Below the pieces are notes generated by a model. The model was not told the origin of the DNA and did not search any database. It worked only from the letters and a program-made list of their open reading frames with translations. DNA of 64,000 nt from Brachypterus glaber (taxonomy: Eukaryota > Arthropoda > Insecta > Coleoptera > Kateretidae): assembly GCA_958510825.1 (NCBI GenBank), contig OY294050.1, positions 42,359,249-42,423,248 of the forward strand, given 5' to 3'. Numbering within the stretch: the first letter of the stretch is position 1; every line of letters starts with the position of its first letter. Shown piece by piece: positions 21,901 through 36,900 of this stretch. The translations under genes were made by a program, and so were the position numbers.

Positions 21901-24900
21901 TATATTTTTTATTGCGGGATTTCTAGCATTTATTAGGAGTAACGAGCCATAATCCAACATTGGTCTGCATATCGCTTTATATATATGGGCTGCGGTTTTG
22001 CTGCTGATTCCTTGTTGTTTGTAGGTTAGGCTTCGAAAATGCTGAGCTCTGGCTGTTATATTTCTTTTAGTAATGGATGTGTGATGATTAAAATTAGTCT
22101 TAGCGTCAAAGTGTATTCCTAGATATTTTATGACTGGTTTAGGATGTGTGACTTCGTTATTGATAATTACAGATGGAGAGTTTCTAGTTATTTTGTGATT
22201 AAAAATAATAAACTGAGATTTTCTTGGGTTTGGTTTTAATCTCCATCTGTGAAACCATGCAATAGTGTGGTCAATAAGCCTTTGTAGAGTTTCTGTAGCT
22301 TCTGTTGCGGTTTTCCCATGTGCAATAAGTCCCGTGTCGTCTGCGTATTGTAATATGTATTCTGTCTCGTCATAATGTTCAGGATTGGCATGTCTAAAGT
22401 TGTATATATCATAGCAGAAAATGTTGTATAGCAGTGGGGAAAGTGGGGAGCCCTGGGGCAAGCCTCTTTCCGGGGTGAACTCCTCCGATAGCGTTTGGTT
22501 TATTCTCACGCTCAGTTTTCTGTCCTCTAAGAAATTTTTAATTAGGAAAATTAAATATGGTGGGCAATCTATATAACCTAAAATTAATCCACAATTAGCC
22601 AATTATACCTAACAATGGACTGCAGCCTATTTAGATTAGATAAAGAGAGAAGTTCTACAGAAAGAGAAAAAAGTATAATTATTATTGTTTTAAAATAATA
22701 TTATGCATATTTTAGGTAAAAATAACATTTTAGATTATATTTTAAATTATATAAAGGTATTTTTTTTTTTTTTAAGTAAAAAACTATTTTTTTTTTTATT
22801 TTTATAACACAGCTATGTGTACAGTAGGTCTAAAGTTTCCTAGGGAACTTATGACCTACTCCTTAATTTCACAGTCATTGATAATACACCGTTGTGTGTG
22901 AAGATTTTGTACTTGTTTTTGTGTTTAATAAGCTGTTTTATGTTTTCTTTAATATTTTTGCATATAATGCACATTTTTTGTTGCACTGTGATAAAATCCA
23001 AATATAATTTTTTTAGGGAATTTTCTTTTTGGGTTGGTATTAAAGACCTAAATTTATGTTGCCTAACGTGTTGGACTGCTGTCCATTTAAGTCTTATAAT
23101 TTTAACTACTGTGTGGTCCAAAAGTCACCCCCTCTTAACTTTTGAACGAGATGCGATATCGACTAAAAACTTGGAACTCATAAATAACACAACTTAAAGA
23201 TAGTTTAAGTTTGCGTATATTTTATATTTTCACCTCTTAAATGTGGACAGAGGGGGACATTTTTTTAAATGGAAATGGGGGTCGTGTAATAATTTGTTTT
23301 AAAGCTTATAAAATTATCTATTTAACCATATATTTTTTGATTTTTTAAACACTTTTTATTTTTTTTAAGGTTTTGATTTCTTAAGTTTATTTTACTAAAA
23401 ATGCTATTTTAATTTTTTTTTGTAAATTTTTATATCAATTAAAATTAGTTTAATAGTATAATTTACGTCTTTGCAACTTGAAAAAAAAAATAATTTTTTT
23501 AATTGTTTGATTTTTTTTAAGTAAGTACTAGATTTTTTTTTAGTTTTTTTGTATTGTACTATTTAAATTATTCTTATAATGCTTTATAATTAAAAAAGTT
23601 ATACAAATTAGGTTGTTTTATTTTTTCGATGAATTTTATTCTACTAATTATAATTTTTACAAAAAAAAAATCAAAGCGGGTACTGTGTTTTTGCTTCGAT
23701 ATGTTTTGAATTTGACAAATAAATAACCTTACTTTAAAAATTATTTCTTACCTGTCAAACTAAATCAAACTATGTTGTAAAATGTGCGATTTCAATGCCC
23801 ACCTTGATAAAACCTATTAATGCTTTTTAAAAAATTTCGGCAGCTTTTGTGTCGTTTTGTTAAACTTAACCCACTGAAACCATACGAGTACATGCTCTCA
23901 GCAAAATTGTCAATGTCCAAAAATACAAATGGTTGAAATTAAATACTTGGGTACTATTGTAGATCAATATTTAAAATGGAACTATCATACTGAATATATA
24001 AACAGCAAAATACGGAAATTAATTAGAAAGTTCTGTTTGTTGAGGGACATTTTAAATTAAAAAAATCTATTAATAATTAATAAGTCAATAGTTGAATCTA
24101 TTGTATTTTAGCATGGGGTGGCATTTATAAAAACTCTTTAGAAAATTTACAAGTAACTTTTTTCAACATATACACTTTACTCAGACTCAAATATTTGAAA
24201 CATTAGGCAAATATATATCTACCGCTGTCTTCTTTTCCACATCAACCCTTTACCGAATCAATATGTTAATCATAACCAACATTCCCGTCTTCGTAAAAAT
24301 CAAAATTTAATTTCCTCCATTTAAAAAAGTTTTTTCACAAAAAACCGTATTTTATCAAGGTCCCAAATTATTTAATATTCTCCCCCACTGATATAAAAAT
24401 TTTAAAAACTACAAAAAATATAAAACACACGTAAAAACTAATATCAAATATAATTTTAGATTTTTAGATTTTTTTTTAATTAATTATTTTTTTCTTGGCT
24501 GTATTTTAAATTAATCCTTTTTTAATATTTTTTTATTTATGTTATTTATTTTGTTTTCTTTATCACACCCACACAATTTAAATTCGATTCCCTTCAGTTC
24601 TTTTCACCCGCCCGCGCTACATTTGAATTATCTGCTCTACTCTATAATTTTAGTTCTTAAGCAATAAATAATAATGTAATTCTAGGACACAACACAGGTT
24701 TTCCAAAACCTAGGTGTCAAACTTTATCAAAATTTTCAAAACCTTAAATTAGGAAAATTGCAGCCAAATTAAATAACCAGTTTCGGAGAAAAACGCTTTT
24801 AAAAATCTAATTTTATGACAGATTTTTTGACGTATATTAAGGTTATTTTTTACTTACGTAAATATTAACTTAATTAGCCGTTTTAAGTTTATTATACTCT

Positions 24901-27900
24901 ATTAATTAAAGAACAGGCAAGATAAATATTACATAAAAAGCTTTATTATCTTTATCTTATCTTTTATATTTACTTACATGTGGTTCTATAAAATTTTAAA
25001 ATTTTGTGAAACTTACACATGCTGGCATTTTCCACGTGTTTGCTAATTATCTGCATATTTTCTGTTAGATTTTTGCTTGATTATGTTGAAACATGGTTTG
25101 GTACATCGACAAATATTTTATAATTATATATTTTAGATTTTCTTGATATATTTCAAAACAATATCTGATGGTTGACAAATCTCTCATGATATTTTCATAT
25201 GCAAAACATATTATTGAAATTGCCTAGCAACAACTTAATTCATTAGTGAACCCTTTATAGTAATATTTATTGAAAGTTGTTGCTAGGCAATCTCAATAAT
25301 ATATTTTACCTATGAAAATATGATGAAAGATTTGTCAAGCCTCAGACGTATTTTTGGAAAAATATATCAAGCAAAAATCTAACAGAAAATATGCAGATAA
25401 TTAGCAAACACGTGGAAAATGCCAGCATGTGGAAGTTTCACAAAATTTTTATAGAACCACATGTAAGTAAATGATAATAAAGCCTTTTATGTACGATTTA
25501 TCTTGCCTGTTCTTTAATTAATAGAGTATAATAAACTTAAAACGGCTAATTAAGTTAATATTTACGTAAGTAAAAAATACCCTTAATATACGTCAAAAAA
25601 TCTGTCATAAAATTAGAATTTTAAAAGCGTTTTTCTTCGAAACTGGTCATTTAATTTGGCTGCAATTTTTCTAGTTTAATGTTTACCCCCGAAATTACAA
25701 AATAACAAAATTTGAGGCAGTTTGACTGAGGCCCAGGAACCCCCCTATATGTGTGCCAGGTTCTTTCAAAAACAATGTACATGTAAAACTTAAATAAACT
25801 TATTATTATTATGACGTTTTTATTTTATTACTTACTAACTAATAAATGCTGGTTCAAAGTAGATTGGAATGCGGAGTCATCGAGATACCTAGAAACAGCT
25901 CCCAAACATCCCGCCGCGCATTTTCTGATTATCTCTTCAGAATGGTTGAAATGATCTACTAAGGTACTGTGAATTGTCATTTTAATAGGTTCAGACATTT
26001 TGTCTCCGGCCTGAGATATAATGCCTCTAAGCGCATGCAGCGTAGTTTCTCTGTAAAAAAAATAATGAGTAATAAGTAATGAGAAGAATCTAGCACATGC
26101 GCACTGGTTTGCGTTTTTTTGTTTTGACTGATGTAAAAGTGGCTTCTGTTTAGGCAGTTGTAGTTTTATAAAATAGTTTAATTTCAGTGGGGTTACGGTG
26201 CGCATTAGGTCCACAAAAATGAACTATATTTTTGCACTGATTTCTGGTTTTATTACTAAAACTTACTGTCTTGAATATAATTAGGTGCGGAAATTTTTTT
26301 TTTGTTACAATATATAGCAAAAGATTGTTAAAATACTCAGGAATTTCTGTTTGATTTTTTTAATGGGGGAGTTGGTTTACGTTAACAATGGTTTGGTTTG
26401 GTAGTTTGCTGGTTTGGTGTTTATTTTTAATGGGAGGCGTTGGTTTACGTTAACAATGGCTTGGTTTGGTAGTTTGCTGGTTTGGTGTTTTTTTTTAATG
26501 GGAGGCGTTGGTTTACTTTAATAATGGTTTGGTTTGGTAGTTTGCTGGTTTGGTGTTTTTTTTTAATGGGAGGCATTTTTCAGATACGATATTTCAGAAT
26601 TTAGAAGGCGATATATTTTAAGAATCAAATGTTTATTAATGAATATTTCGCAATTTTTTTTACGAAAATACTATTAAAAATGAGTACTTTTAGCCAATAA
26701 AAAAAAACTGTTAGCTCGCAAAGAAAAAAGTAGATATTTTTGTAAAATTCTAGCACATGCGCACTGGTTTGCGTTTTTTTGTTTTGACTGATGTAAAAGT
26801 GGCTTCTGTTTAGGCAGTTGTAGTTTTATAAAATAGTTTAATTTCAGTGGGGTTACGGTGCGCATTAGGTCCACAAAAATGAACTATATTTTTGCACTGA
26901 TTTCTGGTTTAATTACTAAAACTTACTGTCTTGAATATAATTAGGTGCGGAAATTTTTTTTTTGTTACAATATATAGCAAAAGATTGTTAAAATACTCAG
27001 GAATTTCTGTTTGATTTTTTTAATGGGGGAGTTGGTTTACGTTAACAATGGTTTGGTTTGGTAGTTTGCTGGTTTGGTGTTTATTTTTAATGGGAGGCGT
27101 TGGTTTACGTTAACAATGGCTTGGTTTGGTAGTTTGCTGGTTTGGTGTTTTTTTTTTAATGGGAGGCGTTGGTTTACTTTAATAATGGTTTGGTTTGGTA
27201 GTTTGCTGGTTTGGTGTTTTTTTTTAATGGGAGGCATTTTTCAGATACGATATTTCAGAATTTAGAAGGCGATATATTTTAAGAATCAAATGTTTATTAA
27301 TGAATATTTCGCAATTTTTTTTACGAAAATACTATTAAAAATGAGTACTTTTAGCCAATAAAAAAAAACTGTTAGCTCGCAAAGAAAAAAGTAGATATTT
27401 TTGTAAAATTCTGCAAAAGAATGTTGCATAACCTTAAAATAATTTTTAAACAAAAATAAGAAAATCAGTGCGCATGCGCCGGATTCTTCTCATTACTGCG
27501 TTACGTAACGGAATTTAATAAACTTAATGTTTATTTCCTAAGCTTGGCAGATGTATTTTTATTTCAACATAAATGTGACAGTTTGTTACACAGGGGGGAG
27601 GGGGGGGGTCAATTTTTTTGAAAAATTGCGTTACGTAATATATGGACAGCCCCTAAAGAAAAGTATGATATTTTTCTAACAGATTTGGAATATATGCATA
27701 AATTACTACAAGAAATATCTCATTTGACCCACTACATACTATTTATAATGACGGATGACTCTCCTGAAGAACTTTTACCATTACCTAGATAACCGGAGCA
27801 GCTAGGATTTTACTGATTAAATTTATGTAAAGCGACCAGCTTCAGCTTACAAGATCAACCATTAAATTTCTTTGAAAAAGTATGATATGTAGACATCGGA

Positions 27901-30900
27901 TTTTAGGGAGTCGTGACGTCAAAATGCATAGCCGAGTACAATAAGTTAACAAATTCATATTAATTTTATAAAAATGTTTAATATGTTGCCAAACTACTAC
28001 ATTACCAAAGAAAATTATATAAATATTATGAAAATCCTATAACGTTTTATTTAAGTAAAAGAAAATTAAAAAAATAACAATTCTGAAAACTACGATTTAG
28101 TTGGGCTTTTTAATAATCCAAATTTATAGTATTGTGGCATGGTGGATGGGTATTAGTTTTACCAAGTAAAAAAAAATCTGTGTGGCCAATAGTTTTTTAT
28201 TCGCAATAAAAGGTCACGTGACTTTTATAACTTGTGATTAAAATTAATTTAACATTTTTTTACTTACTTTAAATATTAAATTGTCCTTGCTCCTCATCTT
28301 CTTTATGGGTTTTTGTGTTACATGTCTTAAAATATTAGTTTTTTTCCCAGGTTAAGTATTTTTTACAAAATGTGCAGTGTAAAATATTGCCGTCGAACTC
28401 TAGTTCTGGATAATCTTCAATCCACGATGTAACCGTAGTAAGTAAAGGTTTTACGAACATTTTATTAAGGGTTTAACTAATAAAATGAACGATGACAAAT
28501 GAATGTTAGATTAGGCCGAAACGAAAAAGTTAGAGCAACAAAAAAGAAATTAATTAGCATTGCTAAGTCAAACGAAATGATTCAATTTCCTTGCAATAAA
28601 AACCTTGTTTCCGCATGCGCGTGATCTAACCAATAAAATAACGTACATGTTACATGCTTGATCTTACATCTCACTTATTTCGTCGCACGCATAGGGAAAC
28701 AAGTTTAGAGCTTTCAGATTTCTGCAGAGTTTATAAGGAGATCAAATAGATTTCACCTTCCAGTCACCTCTTCACAAATTGAATAAAACACAAAAAGATT
28801 TCGTCGGTAGTTCACAAGTTATAAACGTCACGTGAGCTTTTATTGCGAATAGAAAAGGATTGGCCAGGCAGATTTTTTTTTAACTTGATAAAAGTAATAC
28901 CCAGTAACCATGTTACAATACTATTAAATAAAATTTGGATTATTTAAAAGTCCAACTAATTCATAATAATTATCTGTTATGTTTTTTTTTTACTTAAATA
29001 GAAACGCTAGGGGATTTTCATAATATTTATATACTTTTATCCAACACCTTCACAGAAACACTTGTTTTGAACAGTATTTTAAATGTTAAAACTGAGTTTT
29101 TTTTCACTAGTGACTAAAAAATTTTTCACCCACTCTTTTACGTACAGCTTTTGATCTCACCCAAAATTAGTTACATACCCTATTAATTAAGTATTATAAC
29201 TATTCTATAAATAGAAGCACGTTAAGTAAACCATAAAAATTAAAGAAAACCCCAAATTATTCTTTGGTTTTTGAATAAAATACTGTTTTTATTAAAAATT
29301 CTGTCAGCGGTGATGAAAAAGTCCATTTTGACGTTTGTAAGAAATGTAAAACTAGCAATTGTTTATTTTTAATAGGCATACTTAGGCCATTGCTACCTAT
29401 TATTTAAGTATTAAGAAAACTTAATCTTAATATTTTTGACATAATTTTTCGAAAAAATATAGATTTTTATTTAAAAATAAAAGGTGTTGGATAAAATTAA
29501 ATTCTACACTCGTGTATTAAGTGATTTTATCCACTTAATACACTAGTTAAGAAAATAACTATTCTTTGTAAATGTAGTAGTTTGATAGGTTATAAAACAT
29601 TTTTATAAAATTATTATTCTGTTGTACCCGGCCATGGATTTTGACGTCACGACTCGGTAAAATCCTATCTCTAATGATATGATATAATCGAGTAGGGTTA
29701 TATGGAAAAACGTATACTCACTTTATAGCTAAATCTTCAGTATTCTTGACCGTGTTATGTAACTCGGTGAACAGTGGGTCCACCCTTTGATGAATAACGA
29801 TTAAATTACTTAAAGCGCCCGCACTTTTGAGTCTGACAGTCCTGCTCGGGTCATTTAAAGCCTTAACAAATGTCGTTTGCAATTGCGGCAAAAACTGTTT
29901 CAACATGACGCCCACCTTTGAAAGCAAGATTGATAATGTTTCCAACACTGCCGTTTTTACGTTGGCGCTGAAACGGTCGCCCAAAATACGAATCAATGGT
30001 CCTGAAATTACAATGCACATTTGAAGTTAACGAAGATATATACAAATGGGAAAATCACAAACTTAAACATAGGTACAGACATTCTAAAACCGAAAAAAAA
30101 TCACATTAAACTACAGGGTGTCTTAGAACTTTTACGGAGTGATTCTAAATTAAAAAAAATATTAAAAAAAGTTCCTATAAACATATGTACCAAAACGACT
30201 CGTAAGGGAGCTACGCCCCTTCAAAAGGGGTTCTAAAAATTCGTTTTTTTTTTAACTTAGGAACCCTTTGTGTTAAAGCAACAATGTTTTGCATGTGATC
30301 TTTCCTTATTAAGGCCTATTAGCCAATGGTATTTGCATGTAGTTTTTTCAACCAGGGACGTCCGAAATGGGGGGGGGGTCTTATCACTTTTTTGCCACAA
30401 ACTTTTTGCTGCTTTACTTTTTTGTGCGTTTATTACTAGAATAGTATTCCTTAGGTAAAAATACATTAAAAAGCTACTCGTGTTGTAATGCCATAGTATT
30501 AACCGTTTTCGGTAAAAATACAATTAAGGGAAAAATACTAGGTTTGGAGAAACAAAAATTAAACACTAAAATATTAAAAACTAAGATTTTAGTAATGTAG
30601 GGTTACTGTACATCAAAAACCAAGAAAAAAGTTTCTGTATACGTAGTTCCAAAAATCGATTCTAAGGGAATTACGATCTCCCAAAATACACAATTTTTAA
30701 GGTTCATGGAACCCTTAAAAACCTACATGTATGAGAACTTTTTTTCTTAGCTTTTGATGTAGGATTACCCTGCCTTATTAAAATTTTTGTTTTCAACATT
30801 TTAGTGTTTATTTTTTGTTTCTTGAAACGTGTAATTTCGCCTTTAATTGTATTTTTCTCGAAAGCGGTTAATCCTACGTTATTAGAACAAGTACTTTTTT

Positions 30901-33900
30901 TATGTGTTTATTAGTTGGGCAATACTATTTTAATAATAAACCCACAAAAAAGTTAAGCAGCAAATAGTTTGGGGCAAAAAATTGATACGACCCCCCCCAT
31001 TTCGGACGTCCCTGATTAAAGTAACTACATGCAAATACCATTGGCTAATAGGGCTTAATAAGGAAAGATCACATGCAAAGCTTTGTTGCTTTAACACAAA
31101 GTGTTCCTGAGTTATTAAATAAAAATCCAATTTTTAGAAACCCTTTTGAAGGGGCGTAGCTCCCTTACAAGTCATTTTACATCGGCACTTAGTGCTACTA
31201 AGAGGGCCGATGTATTGAAATCTACGCCGAAAAGTCAAAATCTTTGACCACGTTTTTTTCACATTTCTCGACGTTTTAGACCATTCCGAGTCGAAATCAG
31301 TAAAAAAAAAATTGGCGTCCGTCCGTCTGTCTGTCTGGGTGTAAACTCTCTAACTCCATTTCTACATGAGATATCGACTTGCGGTTTTTTGCATATTGTT
31401 TCTTATCGTATTCCGAAGAGCTGATTAGATTTTGGGGGTAAACGATTGGGGGTAAGGGGGTAAAAATAGGGTAAAACTCCTATTTTTAGCGTTTTTTGTT
31501 TATAATTAAGGCAATTATTATTGTATTTGGTTAATTTAGCACTTATATAAAAGATAATTTTAAATTGGTCAAAAAATGTTAATAACAACGTTTTCCTAAA
31601 ACGCATTGTTTTTTGAGATATTGGCGTTTAAAGCAGTAAAAGGTTTTTTTAGCATATCTCACATATTTATAACCCGATTTCAAAAAATTATATTTTAAAT
31701 AAAAGCTCTTTTTAAGCCCTATATAAAATGTTATATACAGTTTTTTTCTAGAATATAATGTTTTAAAGATACAGAATTTAAAATCAAACAAAACACCTAG
31801 TTTGAAATTTGCAAACTAGATGGCTCTAGTGTACAATAGTGCCGATGTTTTGACAGGCTTGCACCGTTTCATCTAGTTTGGACATATGTTTATATAAACT
31901 TTTCTTCATATTTTTTATTTCACTACGTAAAAGTAAGTGCGTTAGTTCTGAGACACCCTGTATTTCTCTGCTGCCTTATTAATGGGTCGTTAACAAATTA
32001 CGTAAGATTTTTAGGAGGGGGGAAGAGGTCATCGAAAAACTTTCAATGTGTTAAAAATATGTGAAAATTTTATGAAATGTTACATTAAGGGAAGGGGGTA
32101 AAAAATTCTTAAAAAACCTCCTTACGTAATTTGTGTATGAACCCTCAATGCTAGCTTATGTATACCGGGTGTCCCAACTCTATTGACCCGCCGATTTTCT
32201 CGAAAACTAAAAGAGATAATCAAGTTTTGCAAAAACCACCTTAAATGGGACGACAATATCTATAAAAAGTAGCTAAAAATAAAATCCACCCCTCAACCCC
32301 TTCTCCCAACTTACCCCTAACTTTATTTTTTGGATAGACCTTGAGCAAATACAATGGTGTATTATACTTGCTATTTTTAAATTTTAAAAGTGGTAAAAAA
32401 CATTTAAAGACAACCCCCTAATTTTAACTATATTTGGCACCGGTTTTCCCGAAAACTAAAAGAGATAATCAATTTCTGCAAAAAATAGTTTAAGTAATAC
32501 AATAATATCTATAAAAAGTAGCCCAAAATTAAATCCACCCCTACACCCCCTCCCACAACTTACCCCCAACTTTATTTTTTCAAACAGCACCCCTATATAC
32601 AGCCTGTTCCAGAACTCTCGTACAGAAATTTGAGGTTATATTAAAAACCCTCTGGAAAATATGAAAAAAATGTCAAAAAAATCCATCTTCGTTCAATTCA
32701 AAAATAAGGACGCTTTAAGTGGACCAATGCTGTTGCTGATGTTAAATTACCTTTAAAAGTTGAATTTGTAGCTATGGAAGCAAATTTAATTATTGCAGGT
32801 ATATATTCTGTAGGTTGACATCATGATTAATGTGACATAAATATTTATTAATGTCAAAAATCCACCGCCGGATGGAGTGACTCTATAAAAACAGTTGGTT
32901 TTGTCAAAATATAATAACCTAAAAAGATTCTTAAGTTGAAAGTCTCAAACAATGCACTCGTCAACAATTAAAATGCAACCATAGTTACTAATAAGTAGGG
33001 AAAAACTAATTTGTAGGTAATTTAACATCAACAACAGGATTGGTCAGATTTAATAGCTTCCTTTTTAATTAGTATTGAAGATGGTTTTTTTTATTTTTTT
33101 TTTTATATTTTCCAGAGGGTTTTTAATATATCCTTAAATTTCTATACGCGAGTTCTGGAACAGGCTGTATTTTCGGTTGCTTTGGATAGACTTTGAGCTT
33201 GCTATTTTTGAGTTTTTGAAGTGGTAAAAAATTTAAAAACCACCCCTGGATTCCATCTATATTTACGCAGTGATTTTCTCGAAAACTAAAAGAAAGATAA
33301 TTAAGTTTCAAAAAAATCAGTGTATATGAGACTATAACAAGTCCCAACCAAGCAAAAAATCAAATCCACCCCTCAACCCCCTCCTAAAACATAGTTATCT
33401 CTTTTAGTTTTCGAGAAAATCGCTGGTTAAATGGAGTTGGGACACCCGGTATATAAACCGTTGTCATTGCTTGTTTACTTGAGAACCAATAAAATTAATT
33501 AACTCTTTTATTAATGAATGTTGTCAATGGACAATAACAAAAAATAAAGTCAACTACTAACTTTTTCAATATATATATCAAACTGACATACCATACATAC
33601 ATACATACAACTATACCAAAATAATTTTAAGACTTAATTTTAGTTAATAGCTTTAGGCAACAGAAAAATATGCAAACTGTGTCCTCAACTAATGTTTTGC
33701 CTCGACTTCATTTCAGCAAAAAAAAAACTTTAGTTTTGAACACAGTAGTGCCTTTATAAACACTTATTTCGCAATCTGCGATGAAAATTAAGTATGAACT
33801 TAGTCACTATTTCTCGATATCGTTAACTAATTAATGAACCACAGTGGCAGCGTGTTCTTTGTAAGAGACGGATGTGGCCGCTTAGGCGGATTTACTCCTG

Positions 33901-36900
33901 CATTAGCCTGCTATCGCAGATATGCACAGGACTTGATTTATTTTATTTTATGTTGTTTCGTGAAAATATCACTTTAATAGTAAAGTTTTAAGTAAATCGT
34001 GAATATTTAGTTTTTTTTATTTTGTGATTTTAAATTTTTACGTAGAACTGTAACATGTAGTCAATTTTTTTATAAATTTTAAAAATAACTTTTTTATAAG
34101 TTGGCGTCTGCGAAAAAGTGAGACGGTTTTGCTTTGGCCAAAAATTATATTAGATTGAGCTGGCAAACTATCCTATGGAAAATGCCATTATTTGAATTGG
34201 AATTGGAACTATAAATACCTGTTATGGCAACCACACTTGTCTGTAACCCTACAGCATTGGTCACTTTGATAATGTCGCCCAAACCTAGGGCGGCCATTTC
34301 TTTTTCGTCTCCGTCGCCATTGAGTAAAGCCTCCCTGAAGATGGGCAAAATTGGAGCCACGCCTTTCGGCAAACAGAACAGCGGTATTAAGGATATTTTA
34401 CGGTCCGAAAGTGCGTATTTGACAGCTTGCCGTACGTCAGTGACATATGAGGACTGGCATTTTGGATCTATTCCCTAAAAAATATGAATAAACAAGCTGT
34501 GAAGGTACGTAATGGCACGCATTCCATTATATACTATTCACAGTAGATGGTATATTGCATTTTCACAAATTACGCAACTTAAAAAAAAGTTAACAATTTT
34601 TTTTTCGATTTTTTTAAGAAAAATTTTTGAAAAAAAAAATTTCAAAAAAAAAAATCAAATTTTTTTTTAAATAAATTTCTTTTATCCAACACCTTCACAG
34701 AAACACTTGTTTTGAGCACTATTTTAATTAAAAATTCTGTCATCACCGCGTCCATTTTGACGTTTGTAAGAAATGTAAAACTAGCAATTGTTTATTTTTA
34801 ATAGGCATACTTAGGCCATGGCTACCTATTATTTTAGTATTAAGAAAACTTAATCTTAATATTTTTGGCATAATTTTTCGCAAAATTATAGATTTTTATT
34901 TAAAAATAAAAGGTGTTGGATAAAATTAAATTCTCAACTCGTGTATTAATTTTGTTCAAAAATTTTTGATTTTTTTTAAAAAGATTTTATGTATTTATTT
35001 TTTTTTTTAAGTTAAACCCCCCATAACTTTTTTTGTTATTGAGGGTTGAGTTACTTTCAAAAACAATAGGGATCTTCCCCTCATAGAACTTGATTTTTCC
35101 TGAAAATCGGATAATTCGTTGTTGTTGTCTCCAGAAAAAAACGTGACAGATGGACTTTTCAAAGTTTCTTATTTTTTCATTTGTACTTATCTAGGACGTT
35201 TTTTGGCGAACCGGAAATTCGTATATAGTCAAATTAAAGTCGCTCGCAAGTTGCAAAACAACTTTACACGATATTTCAAGAACGCTTTGACCTAGAGACT
35301 TGAAATTTGGAACAAAGATTTTCTAAGTAGTAGAGAAAATATGTTTCAAATTTTAAGAATCTATGTCAAAGCGTTTTTGAAATATCTAGTGTGAAGTTGT
35401 TTTGCAACTTGCTTGCGACTTAAATTTGACTATAATCCTATTTTAGCGCTTTTGGTGTGAATAATATAATTAACAGTAGTCGGCGTAAACAGTTATGACT
35501 CATCAACGTTGAAAATAAACACAGAAACATAGGCTTACGGAATAATTTTGCCGAATTATGAGGGACATTTTTATAAAGGTCACTAAATCGAAACATTTGA
35601 CGACTAATTTGTTACACACAACAATATTGACTATACATATTAAATATACATTCGATTTTTATATTTTAAGAATAAGAAAGTTTTTAATTTTTATTTATCG
35701 ATAACTTTTTTTCCCACCTTACTCGTATAATGGAATCATTAAAAAAATCAAGATAAAAAGAAATAAAAATGTAAATATTTAAAAGCTCGCGTCAACGCTA
35801 GACTCGACGCGGCGCCTATGCGAGTACTGGAAATTCGCCGAGTACTGATAATTAACATCCTTACTATGGTCTGTTTCATCAAGCAAGATAGTAAATTAAA
35901 AATTAGGAAGAATTGGAATAAATTTTATTACACTACATTGATAACTAGGATGGTTTATTATCAATAAATATATTTTTATAAATTTAATTCCGTTTTCACA
36001 CATTTTCTGGTTATTTTGGTCTGTAGCGCCATCTAGGAGTGGAAAGCTTAACTCTGATAATTTCTACGTAGTTTCTAGAAATTACTGAAAATTTCAGGAG
36101 TTTGATAAATTTGAATTTGGCAGACTTTATTTTTTTGATAAAAAAAATAACATTTTAATTATATTTCCGGATAACAATTATCCGTCGGCCATTGCTTAGG
36201 TGACAATAGTTGTGTGAGGTGGTAATCTTTCGAAACTTTTTATTCTTGGAATATTTAAGTTAAAATATCTCATCGTGTTGAGGATTAAATAAAAAAAGTT
36301 TCAGTTTTTGGTTTCCTGATCATTGCATATGATATTTTTTGATTGTGATCTGGAAATCTCCATAATTTATTGGGATTAATGTAAGTACTTCACCGACATG
36401 CACAATCTCTTGTCGATTATAATTTATCTTGTCAATTCTAATTTTTTCCTTTTTCTTTATTTTAAAGAAGTTACCCCTCTTAGTGGCCAACACAATAAAC
36501 AAGCTTTTGAAGACATCTGTGCCCTTCGTAGCCAAGTCGAAGGTAAGTTTTCATAAATCTTCTTAAATTTTTGGTCGAGCTAAATGTTCTTCGTACTTGA
36601 ATAGAATGCATTGCAATAGGTTCTTATGCGGATGTTTTTGTTCTAGGGTTTTAGTATTTGGTTTAAATAAATGGTTTTATGCTTTTACTGAACCATTTTC
36701 CATCAAAGGTTCTATAGACCTTTATTTATGTGGATATTTGGATATTATTATTTTGGAGTTTTGTTTCAACTATTGCGGCTTGCTAGTGTAGCACTGAACG
36801 TTCTGCAGTTATTTGCCTGGACCGGTATTGGCTTGGAACCCAGCATTCAACTTAGGAAAGGACACACTTCAGGTTTTCTACGAAACAAAATAATAAATGT

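Larger units (their letters stand above)
27897..29685. mobile_element. TIR element carrying a decayed zinc-finger gene
   Basis: Long inverted ends: GGATTTTA.GGAGTCGTGACG at the left edge and CGTCACGACTCGGTAAAATCC at the right. Matching blocks extend inward (ACTACTACATT, AATCCTATAACG, CACGTGACTTTTATAACTTG). The right arm is interrupted by a ~510-bp MITE (29030-29545). The middle holds a zinc-finger relic on the - strand and its upstream region (28461-28800). Confidence 0.75.

Noticed and set aside
22849..23197. A - strand 90-codon frame and a + strand 101-codon frame
   Set aside because: They overlap on opposite strands without recognisable motifs; likely chance or remains of an element.
26674..26874. 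Duplicate of a GCN1 exon suggested by identical N-termini of two - strand frames
   Set aside because: The shared part is the duplicated transposon upstream of the exon, not exon sequence.
26390..27265. Open frames with repeated [12 protein letters not shown] peptides
   Set aside because: Pure translation of the ~62-bp minisatellite; no family, and the phase changes with poly(T) length.
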